From Anaerolineaceae bacterium (GTDB taxonomy: Bacteria > Chloroflexota > Anaerolineae > Anaerolineales > Anaerolineaceae): a stretch of DNA of 64,000 nt. The notes beneath the pieces were generated by a model. It was not told the DNA's origin and did no database searches. It worked only from the letters and a program-made list of their open reading frames with translations. The translations under genes were made by a program, and so were the position numbers. The stretch lies in assembly GCA_016841525.1 (NCBI GenBank), contig JAENYZ010000001.1, positions 930,001-994,000 of the forward strand, in the 5' to 3' direction. The first letter of the stretch is position 1. Each line of letters opens with the position of its first letter. Shown piece after piece: positions 41,874-51,229 of the stretch.

Positions 41874-42707
41874 ATGATTGAACTCCCGGAATCATATACT
41901 CTCGCAAAACAAATCAATGAAAACCTCCTAGGAAAAAGGGTCACCGCCGTGACTGCGGCTGCCTCCCCTCATAAATTTGCCTGGTATTATGGCGACCCGG
42001 CTGATTACGCAAGCCGACTGATAGATCGTGAAATTACATCCGCGATTGGTCTTGGAATATTTGTCGAAATTTGTTTATCACATACCCGGCTCTTGTTCAG
42101 CGATGGGGTCAACCTGCGCTGGCATCCTAAAGCCGGTCCTATACCCAAAAAACATCAACTTCTTCTGGCTTTTGATGATGGCTCATCGCTGTCAGCAACT
42201 ATTGCCATGTATGGTGGGATCCAATGCTGGGAAGAAGGGAATGATTTTGATAATCCTTATTACAAGATCGCAAAGGAAAAACCCTCCCCATTAACCGACG
42301 ATTTTGACAAGAACTACTTCAATCAACTGCTTTCGCCAGAAGAGGTTCAAAAACTTTCCCTCAAAGCTGCACTTGCCACGGAACAGCGCATCCCGGGATT
42401 GGGAAACGGCAGCTTACAAGACATCCTCTGGAAAGCCAAATTGAATCCCAGGCAGAAAACAAACACCTTAACAAAAGAAGAAACAAATCGGCTTTATATC
42501 AGCATCAAAGAAACATTCTTTGAAATGGCGCATTCAGGTGGACGCAGCACCGAAAAAGATCTATTTGGTGAACCCGGCGGTTACCAGGTGGTAATGTGTG
42601 CAGCAAACAAAGAAAAACCCTGTCCCGAATGCGGCAACCTGATTCAGAAAGAATCCTACATGGGCGGCAGTGTTTACACCTGTCCAGGCTGCCAACCCTT
42701 GGCTTAG
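41874..42707 (+). CDS. Fpg/Nei-like protein lacking the catalytic proline
   Basis: 277 residues, divergent from thrS. Fold of formamidopyrimidine-DNA glycosylases: N-terminal beta-sandwich, H2TH region (LKAALATEQRIPGLGNGSLQDILWKAKLNP) and a zinc finger CPECGNLIQKESYMGGSVYTCPGC. The N-terminus is MIELPES instead of MPELPE: Ile replaces the Pro2 nucleophile, while Glu3 is kept. Related MIELPE proteins exist in clostridia. It may have lost glycosylase/lyase activity or use other chemistry, or serve in binding damaged DNA. Confidence 0.85.
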   Translation: MIELPESYTLAKQINENLLGKRVTAVTAAASPHKFAWYYGDPADYASRLIDREITSAIGLGIFVEICLSHTRLLFSDGVNLRWHPKAGPIPKKHQLLLAFDDGSSLSATIAMYGGIQCWEEGNDFDNPYYKIAKEKPSPLTDDFDKNYFNQLLSPEEVQKLSLKAALATEQRIPGLGNGSLQDILWKAKLNPRQKTNTLTKEETNRLYISIKETFFEMAHSGGRSTEKDLFGEPGGYQVVMCAANKEKPCPECGNLIQKESYMGGSVYTCPGCQPLA

Positions 42708-42735
42708 AGCAATCCAGGTTAATAGTGGCTTAAAT

Positions 42736-42762
42736 AAAAAAGCACCTGCGGTTTGCAGGTAC
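42736..42762 (-). terminator. Terminator of the tRNA-Val transcript
   Basis: On the minus strand ACCTGC-AAAC-CGCAGGT stem followed by GCTTTTTTATTT, directly after the tRNA. Confidence 0.8.
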
Positions 42763-42766
42763 TTAG

Positions 42767-42840
42767 TGGGTGGTATAGGGCTCGAACCTACGACCTCCGC
42801 GATGTCAACGCGACGCTCTAACCAACTGAGCTAACCACCC
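42767..42840 (-). tRNA. tRNA-Val (anticodon GAC)
   Basis: 74 bases on the minus strand. Acceptor GGGTGGT pairs with ACCACCC, discriminator A. D-arm TAGCTCAGTTGGTTAGAGC, anticodon loop TTGACAT with anticodon GAC (codons GUC/GUU), T-arm GTAGGTTCGAGCCCTAT. CCA not encoded. Confidence 0.95.
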
Positions 42841-43030
42841 GAGGGATATGCATTATACAGCGAAGATATCTTAAATGCAAGCGTTAAATCAGGAATAAGA
42901 TGCCTTTTATCATATAATATTTGAGATATTTTCATGACCTATTTCGCCTTGTCAGCATTTCAGGGGAATGATAATATTAAGTCGGAAGTAGTGGAATTGA
43001 CTGTCTCTAATAACCCAAAAGGAGCCTTTT

Positions 43031-44101
43031 ATGTCTCATATGTTTGTCCCCGGTCCCGTTGATGTGGACCAAGATGTACTTGAAGCCCAGACGAAACCAA
43101 TGATCCCGCACCGCTCAGCGGAATTTGAAACAATCTTTCGCGGGACGGAAGCCAAGCTTAAGAAGGTCTTTTTAACTGAAAATCGTGTTTTTCAGCCGCC
43201 TTCCTCAGGTACCGGAATGCAGGAAGCTGGCATTCGCAACCTTGTTCAAAAAGATGTCCTTTCATGCGTCAATGGTGCTTTTGCTGAACGCTGGTACCAG
43301 GTTGCAGTCACCAATGGTAAACAAGCAGATCGTTTGGAAGCTGAATGGGGAGACATCATTTCCCCGGACAAATTAGCCGATGCTCTTAAAGCAAAAAAAT
43401 ATGAGGCTGTCACCATTGTGCACAATGAGACCTCAACCGGTGTTGAAAACCCCATCAAAGATTTGGCTGCAGTTGTTCATGAAGTCAGCCCGGATACATT
43501 AATCCTTATTGATGCCGTTTCTTCGTTGGCTGGTGCAAAGATCGAGACGGATGCCTGGGGCTTGGACTTCGTCCTGACATCCTCACAAAAAGCCTTAGCG
43601 CTGCCCCCCGGCATGTCCTTTGCTGCCGTAACAGATCGCTGCCTTGAGCGAGCTGAAAAGGTGGAAAATCGAGGCTGGTATTTCGATCTCCTCCGGATGG
43701 AAAAACACCGCATCAAAAATTCAACCGCAATGACACCCACAATGTCATTAATTTGGGCACTGGATGTACAGCTTGACAAGATTCTGGCTGAAGGGGTTGA
43801 AAACCGCTTCGCACGGCATCAAGCCATGGCAGAAAGGGTCCAATCCTGGGCTGTGGAACACGGCATGGAACCCCTGGCACCCCAGGGTTACCGCTCAAAG
43901 ACCGTTTCGACCATTAAGAACCTTCGCGGAGTGGATATCGCAGCCCTCAATACCTACCTTCTCACCAAGGGGATGCGCCTGTCCAACGGCTACGGCGACT
44001 TGAAGAATAAGACCTTCCGCATTGCACACATGGGCGAAACAAAAATGCATCATGTGGATGAATTACTGGAAGCCTTTGAAGCCTTCATGGAGAAAATGTA
44101 A
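43031..44101 (+). CDS. Class V aminotransferase (alanine-glyoxylate / serine-pyruvate type)
   Basis: 356 residues, AAAGGAG upstream. MFVPGPVDVDQDVLEAQTKPMIPHRSAEFETIF is the usual opening; PSSGTGMQEAGIRNL binds the cofactor phosphate; LILIDAVSSLAGAKIETDAWGLDF has the PLP-contacting Asp; VLTSSQKALALPPG holds the PLP lysine. Pyridoxal-phosphate enzymes of this type interconvert Ala/Ser with glyoxylate or pyruvate; some act on phosphoserine or in the serine cycle. Monocistronic by position. Confidence 0.92.
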   Translation: MSHMFVPGPVDVDQDVLEAQTKPMIPHRSAEFETIFRGTEAKLKKVFLTENRVFQPPSSGTGMQEAGIRNLVQKDVLSCVNGAFAERWYQVAVTNGKQADRLEAEWGDIISPDKLADALKAKKYEAVTIVHNETSTGVENPIKDLAAVVHEVSPDTLILIDAVSSLAGAKIETDAWGLDFVLTSSQKALALPPGMSFAAVTDRCLERAEKVENRGWYFDLLRMEKHRIKNSTAMTPTMSLIWALDVQLDKILAEGVENRFARHQAMAERVQSWAVEHGMEPLAPQGYRSKTVSTIKNLRGVDIAALNTYLLTKGMRLSNGYGDLKNKTFRIAHMGETKMHHVDELLEAFEAFMEKM

Positions 44102-44192
44102 GCTAAAAGAACCTTCAAAACGGATTGCCCGGTCAGCAGCTTATGTGGCCGGGCATCTTTAATTAATGATTTTACGCAAAGTCAGGTGCTCT

Positions 44193-45428
44193 ATGGTTGA
44201 GATCGTTCAAATTAAGATGGAAAAACTGGTGTACGGCGGTGACTGTTTGGGCAGGCATCCCGATGGACGTGCTGTCTTTGTACCCTTCGTTCTGCCCGGT
44301 GAGGTTGTAAATGTTGAAATTGTTGATGATAAACAGCGTTTTGCTCGTGCAATCCCTGTTGAAATCGTTCAAGAATCACCTGGCCGCATCACGCCGCGCT
44401 GTATTCACTTTGGCGAATGCGGCGGCTGCCAGTATCAAAATCTCGACTATGCGAAACAGTTGAAGGCGAAAGCGGATATCGTTAGAGATCAATTTGAACG
44501 CATCGGCAAGTTCGATGATCCGCCGATCAAGCCAATTATCCCCTCCCCATCGCCATGGAATTATCGCAACAATGTCCAATTTCAAATTGGCAAGGGCGGC
44601 GAGCTGGGTTATATCCATGCCGATGGTGAACACTTACTGCCGATCTACGAATGCCACCTCCCCCAAACCATGATCAACGACTTGTGGCTTCAAATTAATC
44701 TGGGGGAAGACCCGGGGCTGTACCGCCTTGGGATCAGGCAGGACACTTACGAGAACCTGATGTTGGTCCTGGAAGGTGAAGACAAAACCCCTCCAGAATT
44801 CAGTTTGGATATCCCGGTTTCGGCAGTTTACACCCCACCGGAAGACAGGCTGACCGTCCTGGCAGGTGACGATCATCTCACTTATGAAATCCTTGGACGA
44901 AATTTCCAGGTATCAGCTCGTTCCTTCTTCCAGGTTAATACAAAGATGGCTGAGAAAATGGTTCAATTTCTCCTTGAGAGTATCAAGTTTGAAGCAGACA
45001 CACGAGCGGTTGAGCTGTATGCGGGCGTGGGGCTCTTCAGCGCATTCATCGCTGAAAAGGTTGGGCATCTGACCGCCGTTGAAAGCTCAGGGACTGCCTG
45101 CCATGACTTCGCCGTTAATCTTGATGAATTCGATAACGTTGCCCTTTACGAAGCAGAAGCCGAGGAAGTATTGCCAACTCTGAACCTCCCAATCGATGTG
45201 CTGATTGCCGACCCGCCCCGTTCTGGCCTGGCGCTGTCGGTTCATGATGCCATCACAGCGCTTCAACCAGAACAAATCGCCTATATCTCCTGCGATCCTG
45301 CCACCCTAGCAAGGGATCTGAAGAAGATCACTCGCAATGGCTACCGCCTGGTCTCCGCCACACCCTTTGATTTGTTTCCGCAAACAGCGCATGTGGAGAC
45401 GATTTGTTTGCTTGAGACAACAGTATAA
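44193..45428 (+). CDS. RlmD/RumA-like 23S rRNA (uracil-5)-methyltransferase
   Basis: 411 residues from ATG 44193 (AGGTG upstream; an in-frame ATG at 44166 lacks a site). Order: TRAM domain (EIVQIKMEKLVYGGDCLGRHPDGRAVFVPFVLPGE), iron-sulfur cysteines RCIHFGECGGCQYQNL and a fourth in YECHL, methyltransferase core DTRAVELYAGVGLFSAFIAEK, DPPRSGL and the catalytic YISCDPATLARDL. Methylates a uridine in rRNA using SAM. The paralogue identity (RlmD, RlmCD or TrmA) cannot be settled by eye. Confidence 0.92.
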   Translation: MVEIVQIKMEKLVYGGDCLGRHPDGRAVFVPFVLPGEVVNVEIVDDKQRFARAIPVEIVQESPGRITPRCIHFGECGGCQYQNLDYAKQLKAKADIVRDQFERIGKFDDPPIKPIIPSPSPWNYRNNVQFQIGKGGELGYIHADGEHLLPIYECHLPQTMINDLWLQINLGEDPGLYRLGIRQDTYENLMLVLEGEDKTPPEFSLDIPVSAVYTPPEDRLTVLAGDDHLTYEILGRNFQVSARSFFQVNTKMAEKMVQFLLESIKFEADTRAVELYAGVGLFSAFIAEKVGHLTAVESSGTACHDFAVNLDEFDNVALYEAEAEEVLPTLNLPIDVLIADPPRSGLALSVHDAITALQPEQIAYISCDPATLARDLKKITRNGYRLVSATPFDLFPQTAHVETICLLETTV

Positions 45429-45477
45429 AAATCACCTTAATTGAGCAATTCTTATAAAACCATTGGAGAATGAATTA

Positions 45478-46191
45478 ATGATGGCAAATTATAGTAAATC
45501 CAAAAAATATGATAAAAACTTCGTGGCGCAAAACCTAATGGGGCCTAACGTATTGATTCTTCTTGAGGAACTCTTAGAAAAAGTATCCCTTAAGCGCGGT
45601 ATGCGAGTATTGGATTTAGGCTGCGGCTGTGCATTGAGTTCCATCTTTTTGGCTAAAGAATATGGCGTTCAGGTTTTCGCTGTAGATTTATGGATTGACG
45701 CAACAGATAACTATAAGCGTCTGCAGCAAATGGCCGTTGATGATTCAGTCATTCCCATTCACGCCGATGCGCATCAACTTCCATTTGCTGATGAATATTT
45801 TGATGCTGTGATCAGCGTCGATGCGTACCAATATTTTGGATATAAAGATGACTATTATGATCAATACCTCAGACCAATTTTAAAGAAAGATGCATTGGTT
45901 GCGATTTCCATTCCTGGATTGAAGTATGAATTACATAAAAACGTGCCTGATGAAATGAAGCCATTTTGGCCTGATGAAGCGCTTGAGACATGGCACGCTG
46001 TCAACTGGTGGAAAGAAAAATTTGAAAACAAGTTAAATGGCCTTGAAATTAAAGAAATGACTACTTTTGATGACGCCTGGCAAGATTGGATGTCCACTGA
46101 TAATCCCTACGCAGTTGGGGATAGAAAAATGATGGCTGCTGATCAAGGAAGGTACATGAACCTGATTTCTATAACGGGTAGAAGTATTTGA
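45478..46191 (+). CDS. SAM-dependent class I methyltransferase
   Basis: 237 residues from ATG 45478 (GGAG upstream). SAM motif I VLDLGCGCALSSIFLAKEYG, motif II VFAVDLW, and DAHQLPFADEYFDAVISVDAYQYFG with motif IV. Small-molecule methyltransferase of the cyclopropane/UbiE-like superfamily; substrate not deducible. It lies alone on the plus strand between the rRNA methyltransferase and a small membrane protein. Confidence 0.88.
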   Translation: MMANYSKSKKYDKNFVAQNLMGPNVLILLEELLEKVSLKRGMRVLDLGCGCALSSIFLAKEYGVQVFAVDLWIDATDNYKRLQQMAVDDSVIPIHADAHQLPFADEYFDAVISVDAYQYFGYKDDYYDQYLRPILKKDALVAISIPGLKYELHKNVPDEMKPFWPDEALETWHAVNWWKEKFENKLNGLEIKEMTTFDDAWQDWMSTDNPYAVGDRKMMAADQGRYMNLISITGRSI

Positions 46192-46237
46192 AAAAAAAGT
46201 TTCTCAATAAAAGAATTGTCTTTGGAGGGCAACTTTC

Positions 46238-46549
46238 ATGTTTGGCCTATTGAATCTTGGCAGTTTACTTTTCGGGCTTGCATCCTGGATCATTCCCCTG
46301 GCCCTGCTGGTCAGCAACAAATTTACAGCCAGCCGTTCGATCAAAGCGATATTCGCCAGCCTGATAAGTGTCTTTATTGCGCTCATGATGCAAATACTTT
46401 ACACAAAACATCTTGTCGAAATTGAAGATTGGAGTGCATTGATGGACATCCAGGGAAGCCTTGTCTTAGTTTCTTCAGTCCTGTGTATTGTCGCAAGTGT
46501 GCTCAACGGCATATTGCTGGTCAAATCACTTAACCGCTGCGAGCAATGA
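46238..46549 (+). CDS. Small three-helix membrane protein
   Basis: 103 residues, GGAGGGC upstream of the ATG. Helices at about 5-27, 35-55 and 70-92, short charged loop KHLVEIEDWSALMD between the second and third, tail KSLNRCEQ. Located 46 bases after the methyltransferase and before an esterase. No family recognised. Confidence 0.65.
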   Translation: MFGLLNLGSLLFGLASWIIPLALLVSNKFTASRSIKAIFASLISVFIALMMQILYTKHLVEIEDWSALMDIQGSLVLVSSVLCIVASVLNGILLVKSLNRCEQ

Positions 46550-46617
46550 ATTTAAGCTCGCTGTAACAACATCCAGATATTAAAAATAACTTTGGCGTAC
46601 GTTTTTATCAAGGTGAA

Positions 46618-47580
46618 ATGAAAATTAAATTTAATCAGATTGACAAAGAATTAAGATTCAATGGACGATTGGTCAAGCTGATCAATCCCACCTTTACCGA
46701 GGGAAGATTACGCCTGTTTGCCAAATTAAAATATCGACCGACATTTAGAGACAGGTCAATCGATTTGTTCGAGAATTACATTCCACGAGCAGATGGTTCC
46801 AATCTACGCCTGTGTGTCTTCAAACCAAAAGACCAAACGGGAAAAATACCGGGGGTGCTTTGGCTGCACGGCGGGGGCTATGCCATCGGAACGCCAGAAC
46901 AATCAATGAGCAAGGCAAAGAGTCTAATCAATGCAAGTCAATGCGTGGTCACCGCGCCTGATTACCGGCTATCCACCGAAGCACCCTATCCAGCCGCCCT
47001 GGAAGACAGTTATGCAGCACTGTTATGGATGAAAGACAACGCCAGTGCATTGGGCATCCGGGAGGATCAGTTAATGGTCGGCGGTGAAAGCGCTGGCGGC
47101 GGGTTGACGGCTGCCCTGACGCTATTCGCCAGGGATAAAGGTGAGGTTGCAATAGCATTTCAAATGCCGCTGTACCCAATGCTGGACGATAGAATGTCAA
47201 GTGAATCAGCAAAGGATAATAACGCCCCTGTTTGGAATTCGAAATCCAACACCAATGCCTGGAAATTGTATTTGGGTGATCTTTTTGGCACAGCAAATGT
47301 TAAACGCTATGCTGCCCCTGCCAGGGCAGAAGATTACAGCAATCTACCCCCAACAGCAACCTTTGTTGGCGACTTGGAACCCTTCAGAGATGAAACCATA
47401 CAGTATGTGGAGAATCTGAGAAATGCCGGCGTGCCCGTAAATTTTGAACTTTATAAGGGTTGTTATCACGCCTTTGAGACCATCTGCCCTAATGCCGAAG
47501 TCAGTAAAAAAGCTTTATCATTTTTGTTGAATTCCTATAAATATGCAGTTGATCATTACTTTGCAGAACAAAGCTATTAA
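46618..47580 (+). CDS. Alpha/beta hydrolase of the hormone-sensitive lipase family
   Basis: 320 residues. Oxyanion motif LWLHGGGYAIG, nucleophile VGGESAGGG, acid FVGDLEPFRDE and base CYHAFE form the HSL esterase set. A N-terminal cap region precedes the core. Cytosolic carboxylesterase with unknown natural substrate. The ATG has GGTGA upstream. Confidence 0.92.
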   Translation: MKIKFNQIDKELRFNGRLVKLINPTFTEGRLRLFAKLKYRPTFRDRSIDLFENYIPRADGSNLRLCVFKPKDQTGKIPGVLWLHGGGYAIGTPEQSMSKAKSLINASQCVVTAPDYRLSTEAPYPAALEDSYAALLWMKDNASALGIREDQLMVGGESAGGGLTAALTLFARDKGEVAIAFQMPLYPMLDDRMSSESAKDNNAPVWNSKSNTNAWKLYLGDLFGTANVKRYAAPARAEDYSNLPPTATFVGDLEPFRDETIQYVENLRNAGVPVNFELYKGCYHAFETICPNAEVSKKALSFLLNSYKYAVDHYFAEQSY

Positions 47581-47669
47581 ATCATGTGACAGGTGTTGGA
47601 AATCCTTATTAAGAAACTTCTGCCCTGAGAGCTAAAAGTTGGGAAACCATCCAGATTTAGAATCCATTA

Positions 47670-47978
47670 TCAAAACACCAAATACAACACCATATCTACA
47701 GCAATTGCCGCAATTACGCAAATGATGACGGGGCAATTTAACCATGCAAGGATGCCGGCTGCTGTACCACCAATAATGCCAATTTCCGGTCGTTCGGTAT
47801 CCACATATAAAACACTGGGGAAAATTAATGCGGCCATGGCGGTATACGGGATCAACCTTAGAAATTTCCCCACTTTTGGACTCGGTTTTATCCGATCAAT
47901 CAAAACTGCGGGCAGTGCCCGGGGAATATACGTCACCACAGCCATACCAAGTATTAAAAAAATGACAGGATAATTCAT
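47670..47978 (-). CDS. azlD: AzlD-family branched-chain amino acid exporter subunit
   Basis: 102 residues, three to four helices. YIPRALPAVLIDRIKPSPKVGKFLRLIPYTAMAALIFPSVL is the AzlD pattern. Its start overlaps the stop of the AzlC-like gene by four bases; the pair exports branched-chain amino acids (BrnFE-like). Confidence 0.9.
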   Translation of the reverse strand: MNYPVIFLILGMAVVTYIPRALPAVLIDRIKPSPKVGKFLRLIPYTAMAALIFPSVLYVDTERPEIGIIGGTAAGILAWLNCPVIICVIAAIAVDMVLYLVF

Positions 47979-48679
47979 ACTGTCCCCTCGCCATCGACCA
48001 GAGGGATTTCATCTTCCACAACGAACACACCGATCGCTGCGCCCAGGACCATCGCAAGAATCAAAGACCAGCTTGGGGGCAGGAAAAACTGCATCAGCCA
48101 ATTCAACAATGCTGTCCCCACAACCAGAAAAATTAATTGGAAATTGTGTTTGATGCTGGGAAGGAGCAATCCCAGAAAAGCTGCATATAAAGCGATGCTG
48201 AAGCTGTCAATCACAATTTGGGGCAAGAAATCGGTCATCAGGCTGCCGATGACAGTGCTGGCAATAAAACTGCCATATAATGCCGAGTTTATCCCCAGCA
48301 AAAAGAAATAACTGTCCTCCTCAGACAGGGAGTAAATCGCAAAGGACTCATCGCATAAGGCAAATGCGGCAATCAACCTCTGTACCGGTGCTGCTTTCCT
48401 CATCCGATGCATGACAGAACTGCTCATGACAATATGTCGCAGATTAATAAAAAAGGTGCCCAAAATAATTGCGGAAAGGGCTGCCCCCTGAGTGATCATG
48501 CTAATTGACATCAACTGTGCAGCGCCAGCCATCACCATAGCAGACATCAACATTGCTTCAAAGTTGGTCAAACCTGCTTTGACTGCTAAGAGCCCAAAGG
48601 AAATCCCGACCGGAATCACACCAAGACAGGCTGGAATTGAGGCTTTCATACCCGATAAAAATTTGTTGTTCAAATCCAC
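47975..48679 (-). CDS. azlC: AzlC-family branched-chain amino acid exporter, large subunit
   Basis: 234 residues, about 7-8 helices. ACLGVIPVGISFGLLAVKAGLTNFEAMLMSAMVMAGAAQLMSI, LRHIVMSSSVMHRM and ALCDESFAIY are characteristic of AzlC/BrnF. Acts with the AzlD subunit encoded next. Confidence 0.93.
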   Translation of the reverse strand: MDLNNKFLSGMKASIPACLGVIPVGISFGLLAVKAGLTNFEAMLMSAMVMAGAAQLMSISMITQGAALSAIILGTFFINLRHIVMSSSVMHRMRKAAPVQRLIAAFALCDESFAIYSLSEEDSYFFLLGINSALYGSFIASTVIGSLMTDFLPQIVIDSFSIALYAAFLGLLLPSIKHNFQLIFLVVGTALLNWLMQFFLPPSWSLILAMVLGAAIGVFVVEDEIPLVDGEGTV

Positions 48680-48857
48680 TCCAATTTTCTTTTGGATTCC
48701 TAATTATAAAACAGGAACAAAACGAAGGCTACAGAGCTGTAATTGATACATAGAATAAAAAATTCATGTGGACTTCCAGGCAATCCGGGTAATGGCATAT
48801 GAATATTATTGGGTAACATTAAAAGACAAGAATTACAATAAATCAAAGGAGCGAAAC

Positions 48858-49289
48858 ATGATTGGTACTGAAATTGACTTCATTGTCTCAAACAGTTTAA
48901 AAGCTTTGGAACTTTATGAGGAAATATTTGATATTGAGATTATCGAGGTGACAAATTTTCCTAAAGGTGAAAATGAAGTTATCTTTACTCTCTATGGCTT
49001 AAGATTCCACATGCTGGATGAAAATCCCGAGTTCCAGATGATCGCACCTAAACATGGTGATCCAAAACCATTCTGGTTTAATATTATGATCCCTGATATC
49101 GAGAAAACTTTTAACAAGGCAATCAATGAGGGTTGTACTGAGGTGCAACCAGTGACAGAAATGAAGGAAATGGGTGTGTCAAATGCAATCTTCGCCGATC
49201 CATTTGGCTACCTGTGGATGCTCCACCAAATACATAATGAAGTAAGCTTTGAAGAACGAAAAAGGATTTGGGAAGAAAGGGATCAATAA
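48858..49289 (+). CDS. VOC-family (glyoxalase/PhnB-like) protein
   Basis: 143 residues from ATG 48858 with AAGGAG upstream (an earlier in-frame ATG at 48768 is unlikely). SNSLKALELYEEIFDIEIIEVTNFPKGENEVIFTLYGLRFHMLDENP followed by FADPFGYLWMLHQ fits the vicinal oxygen chelate fold of the PhnB/DUF group. Metal-binding role possible; substrate unknown. First of a run of small accessory genes. Confidence 0.85.
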   Translation: MIGTEIDFIVSNSLKALELYEEIFDIEIIEVTNFPKGENEVIFTLYGLRFHMLDENPEFQMIAPKHGDPKPFWFNIMIPDIEKTFNKAINEGCTEVQPVTEMKEMGVSNAIFADPFGYLWMLHQIHNEVSFEERKRIWEERDQ

Positions 49290-49290
49290 T

Positions 49291-49749
49291 ATGCAATACG
49301 AAGTAAATTCTATTGAAGAGTATATCGCGGCAGTACCAGAAGACAGAAAACCTGTAATAGAGAAACTCCGTAAAGTAATTTTGGACAACCTGCCGGAAGG
49401 ATTTGAGGAACAATTATCCTATGGCATGATCGGTTATGTCGTACCCTTATCAAGGTACCCAAAGGGATATCATGTAAAAGAAGGTGAGCCCCTTCCCTTT
49501 CTTTCATTAGCCTCTCAGAAAAATTACATAGCGCTGTATCATATGGGCTTGTACGGGAAGCCAGAAGTAGAAGAATGGTTTGTCAAAGAATATGCTGAGC
49601 GAGTGCCCACGAAGCTCGATATGGGAAAAAGCTGCATCCGATTCAAGAACCCGGACCATATCCCCTATGATCTCGTTGCTGAGCTGTGCCAGAAAATGAC
49701 GGTTGATGAATACATCCAGGCTTATGAGACAGCGCTAAACAGAAAATAA
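49291..49749 (+). CDS. DUF1801 (YdhG-like) protein
   Basis: 152 residues from ATG 49291, one base after the previous stop. IEEYIAAVPEDRKPVIEKLRKVILDNLPEGFEEQLSYGMIGYVVPLSRYP and FLSLASQKNYIALYHMG are typical of DUF1801 proteins, small beta-rich cytosolic proteins that resemble iron chaperone frataxin folds. Function unknown. Followed by a second DUF1801-type gene at 49856. Confidence 0.85.
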   Translation: MQYEVNSIEEYIAAVPEDRKPVIEKLRKVILDNLPEGFEEQLSYGMIGYVVPLSRYPKGYHVKEGEPLPFLSLASQKNYIALYHMGLYGKPEVEEWFVKEYAERVPTKLDMGKSCIRFKNPDHIPYDLVAELCQKMTVDEYIQAYETALNRK

Positions 49750-49758
49750 GCGCACCAA

Positions 49759-49848
49759 ATGATGAAACAAACCTATGCGTTTGAAGCAGAAAACAAGAAA
49801 CCACCGGACGACAGCATCAAGGTTAAAATTGTTGAAAGAGAAAGCTGA
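49759..49848 (+). pseudogene. Possible gene remnant (29 codons)
   Basis: A short open frame MMKQTYAFEAENKKPPDDSI then KVKIVERES and stop sits between the two DUF1801-type genes. The end KVKIVERES recalls the beginning of GyrI-like effector-binding domains (VKIVEREPF), so this may be the junction of a deleted gene. No ribosome binding site. Confidence 0.3.
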
Positions 49849-49855
49849 GGATACT

Positions 49856-50266
49856 ATGTGGACATGCCCCGAATGCGGACGCACGTTTGAAGTTGAAAAT
49901 CAGAGCCATGACTGCCTCAATAAGAAGACACCTATTGATGATTATATTGCTGCCCAACCTGAGAATATTCAACCTTATCTAATCCAAGTTCACAACACAA
50001 TCAGCGCTGTTCTGCCAGATGCTGAAGAACGCATCTCGTGGCGGATGCCAACTTATTGGAAAGACCATAACATCATCCATTTTGCGGCACATAAAAACCA
50101 TATCGGCTTGTACCCTGGTCCGGAAGCAATTGTTCACTTTTCTGACCGATTAAAGGACTATAAAACCAGTAAGGGCGCTGCCCAGTTCCCATACGACAGG
50201 GAAATACCTGTAAAGTTGATCGAAGCGATAGCAATTTGGTGTTATGAAACAGGCCATCATCATTAA
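49856..50266 (+). CDS. Zinc-ribbon DUF1801 protein
   Basis: 136 residues from ATG 49856 (GAGG upstream). A short zinc motif WTCPECGRTFEVENQSHDC (C..C....H.C) leads into the DUF1801 domain: IDDYIAAQPENIQPYLIQVHNTISAVLPDAEERISWRMPTYW, HIGLYPGPEAI, PYDREIPVKLI. Probably a paralogue of the gene before it with an added metal finger. Function unknown. Confidence 0.82.
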   Translation: MWTCPECGRTFEVENQSHDCLNKKTPIDDYIAAQPENIQPYLIQVHNTISAVLPDAEERISWRMPTYWKDHNIIHFAAHKNHIGLYPGPEAIVHFSDRLKDYKTSKGAAQFPYDREIPVKLIEAIAIWCYETGHHH

Positions 50267-50269
50267 TCG

Positions 50270-51157
50270 ATGTATCAAATGCTCATCACGCAACACTTGA
50301 AGCAATTACTCGGAATTTACTTAATACTCTTGCTTGCTGCAAGCTTAACGGCATGCGACAATCCCGCCCCTGCAAATGCACCTCAGACCGCTGCACGAAC
50401 AGAATTTGCAAAAGAAACGGTCGATCCAGAAGTCAGTATTCGCGCCTCTGAAGAGACAGCAAAAGCGACTGTCACCTCTGTATCGAAAAACAGCAGTTTT
50501 GAGATCCCATCCCTTCCCAGTAATGAAAAAGATTTTTTTGATGACCTCGATATTTCTGTTTTGGAAAGGATTGCTTCAGAAATCCAATCGCTGGTGGCGG
50601 AAATTGGGGAAAAAGAAAAGGCGGACCCCGATTTCGTTCTGCAGGGAAAATGGAACGAGTATTTTCGATCAAGTGAACAATACAATGTCGTTCTTGACTT
50701 AGGCTTGAAAGCCGTCAAACCGGCTTACTACATCATTTATAAGAGCCCACTAAGCGGGCTTTATGAATACATTCTGGCAAGCGCTATTGATGAGATAACT
50801 GGTTATGACTATGCAGTCACAGAGAGTTATGGATGGAGCACCTCAAAACAATTCCTGGAGATGTACAATGAAAAGGTATTGAAAACACTGGCATCCTTCA
50901 AGGAAATTTTAGAGAATCAGTCATTAAGCCAGGAAGAAAAGGTGAAACAAATTCGCTCACTTGGTATATTTGCAGTTGCTCCGCTGCTGAACGAAATTGA
51001 CAATCCTTCTTCTGACTTATCAGGGGAATCTTTGGAATCCTGTTTGTGGGGAATTATTGAAGACTATAGCATTGAAAGTGTGGACCATACCTTGAAAATT
51101 GGCGAAGTGAAAATGAACAGACCTATCAGAATATCATTGAAATATTGGAATAAGTAA
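50270..51157 (+). CDS. Hypothetical lipoprotein
   Basis: 295 residues. A hydrophobic segment LLGIYLILLLAASLTAC ends in the lipobox SLTAC, followed by a Thr/Ala spacer and a mostly helical, acidic domain (LERIASEIQSLVAEIGEKEKAD, LKAVKPAYYIIYKSPLSGLYEYILASAIDEITGYDY, NEKVLKTLASFKEILENQSL). Three bases after the previous stop, so probably co-transcribed. No family recognised; lipid-anchored exterior protein. Confidence 0.65.
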   Translation: MYQMLITQHLKQLLGIYLILLLAASLTACDNPAPANAPQTAARTEFAKETVDPEVSIRASEETAKATVTSVSKNSSFEIPSLPSNEKDFFDDLDISVLERIASEIQSLVAEIGEKEKADPDFVLQGKWNEYFRSSEQYNVVLDLGLKAVKPAYYIIYKSPLSGLYEYILASAIDEITGYDYAVTESYGWSTSKQFLEMYNEKVLKTLASFKEILENQSLSQEEKVKQIRSLGIFAVAPLLNEIDNPSSDLSGESLESCLWGIIEDYSIESVDHTLKIGEVKMNRPIRISLKYWNK

Positions 51158-51229
51158 AGCTTATCGTTTTATTATAGAAGTGCAGAATAACATCTCAAAC
51201 AATATTCCACTAAGGGAAAAAGGTAAAAA

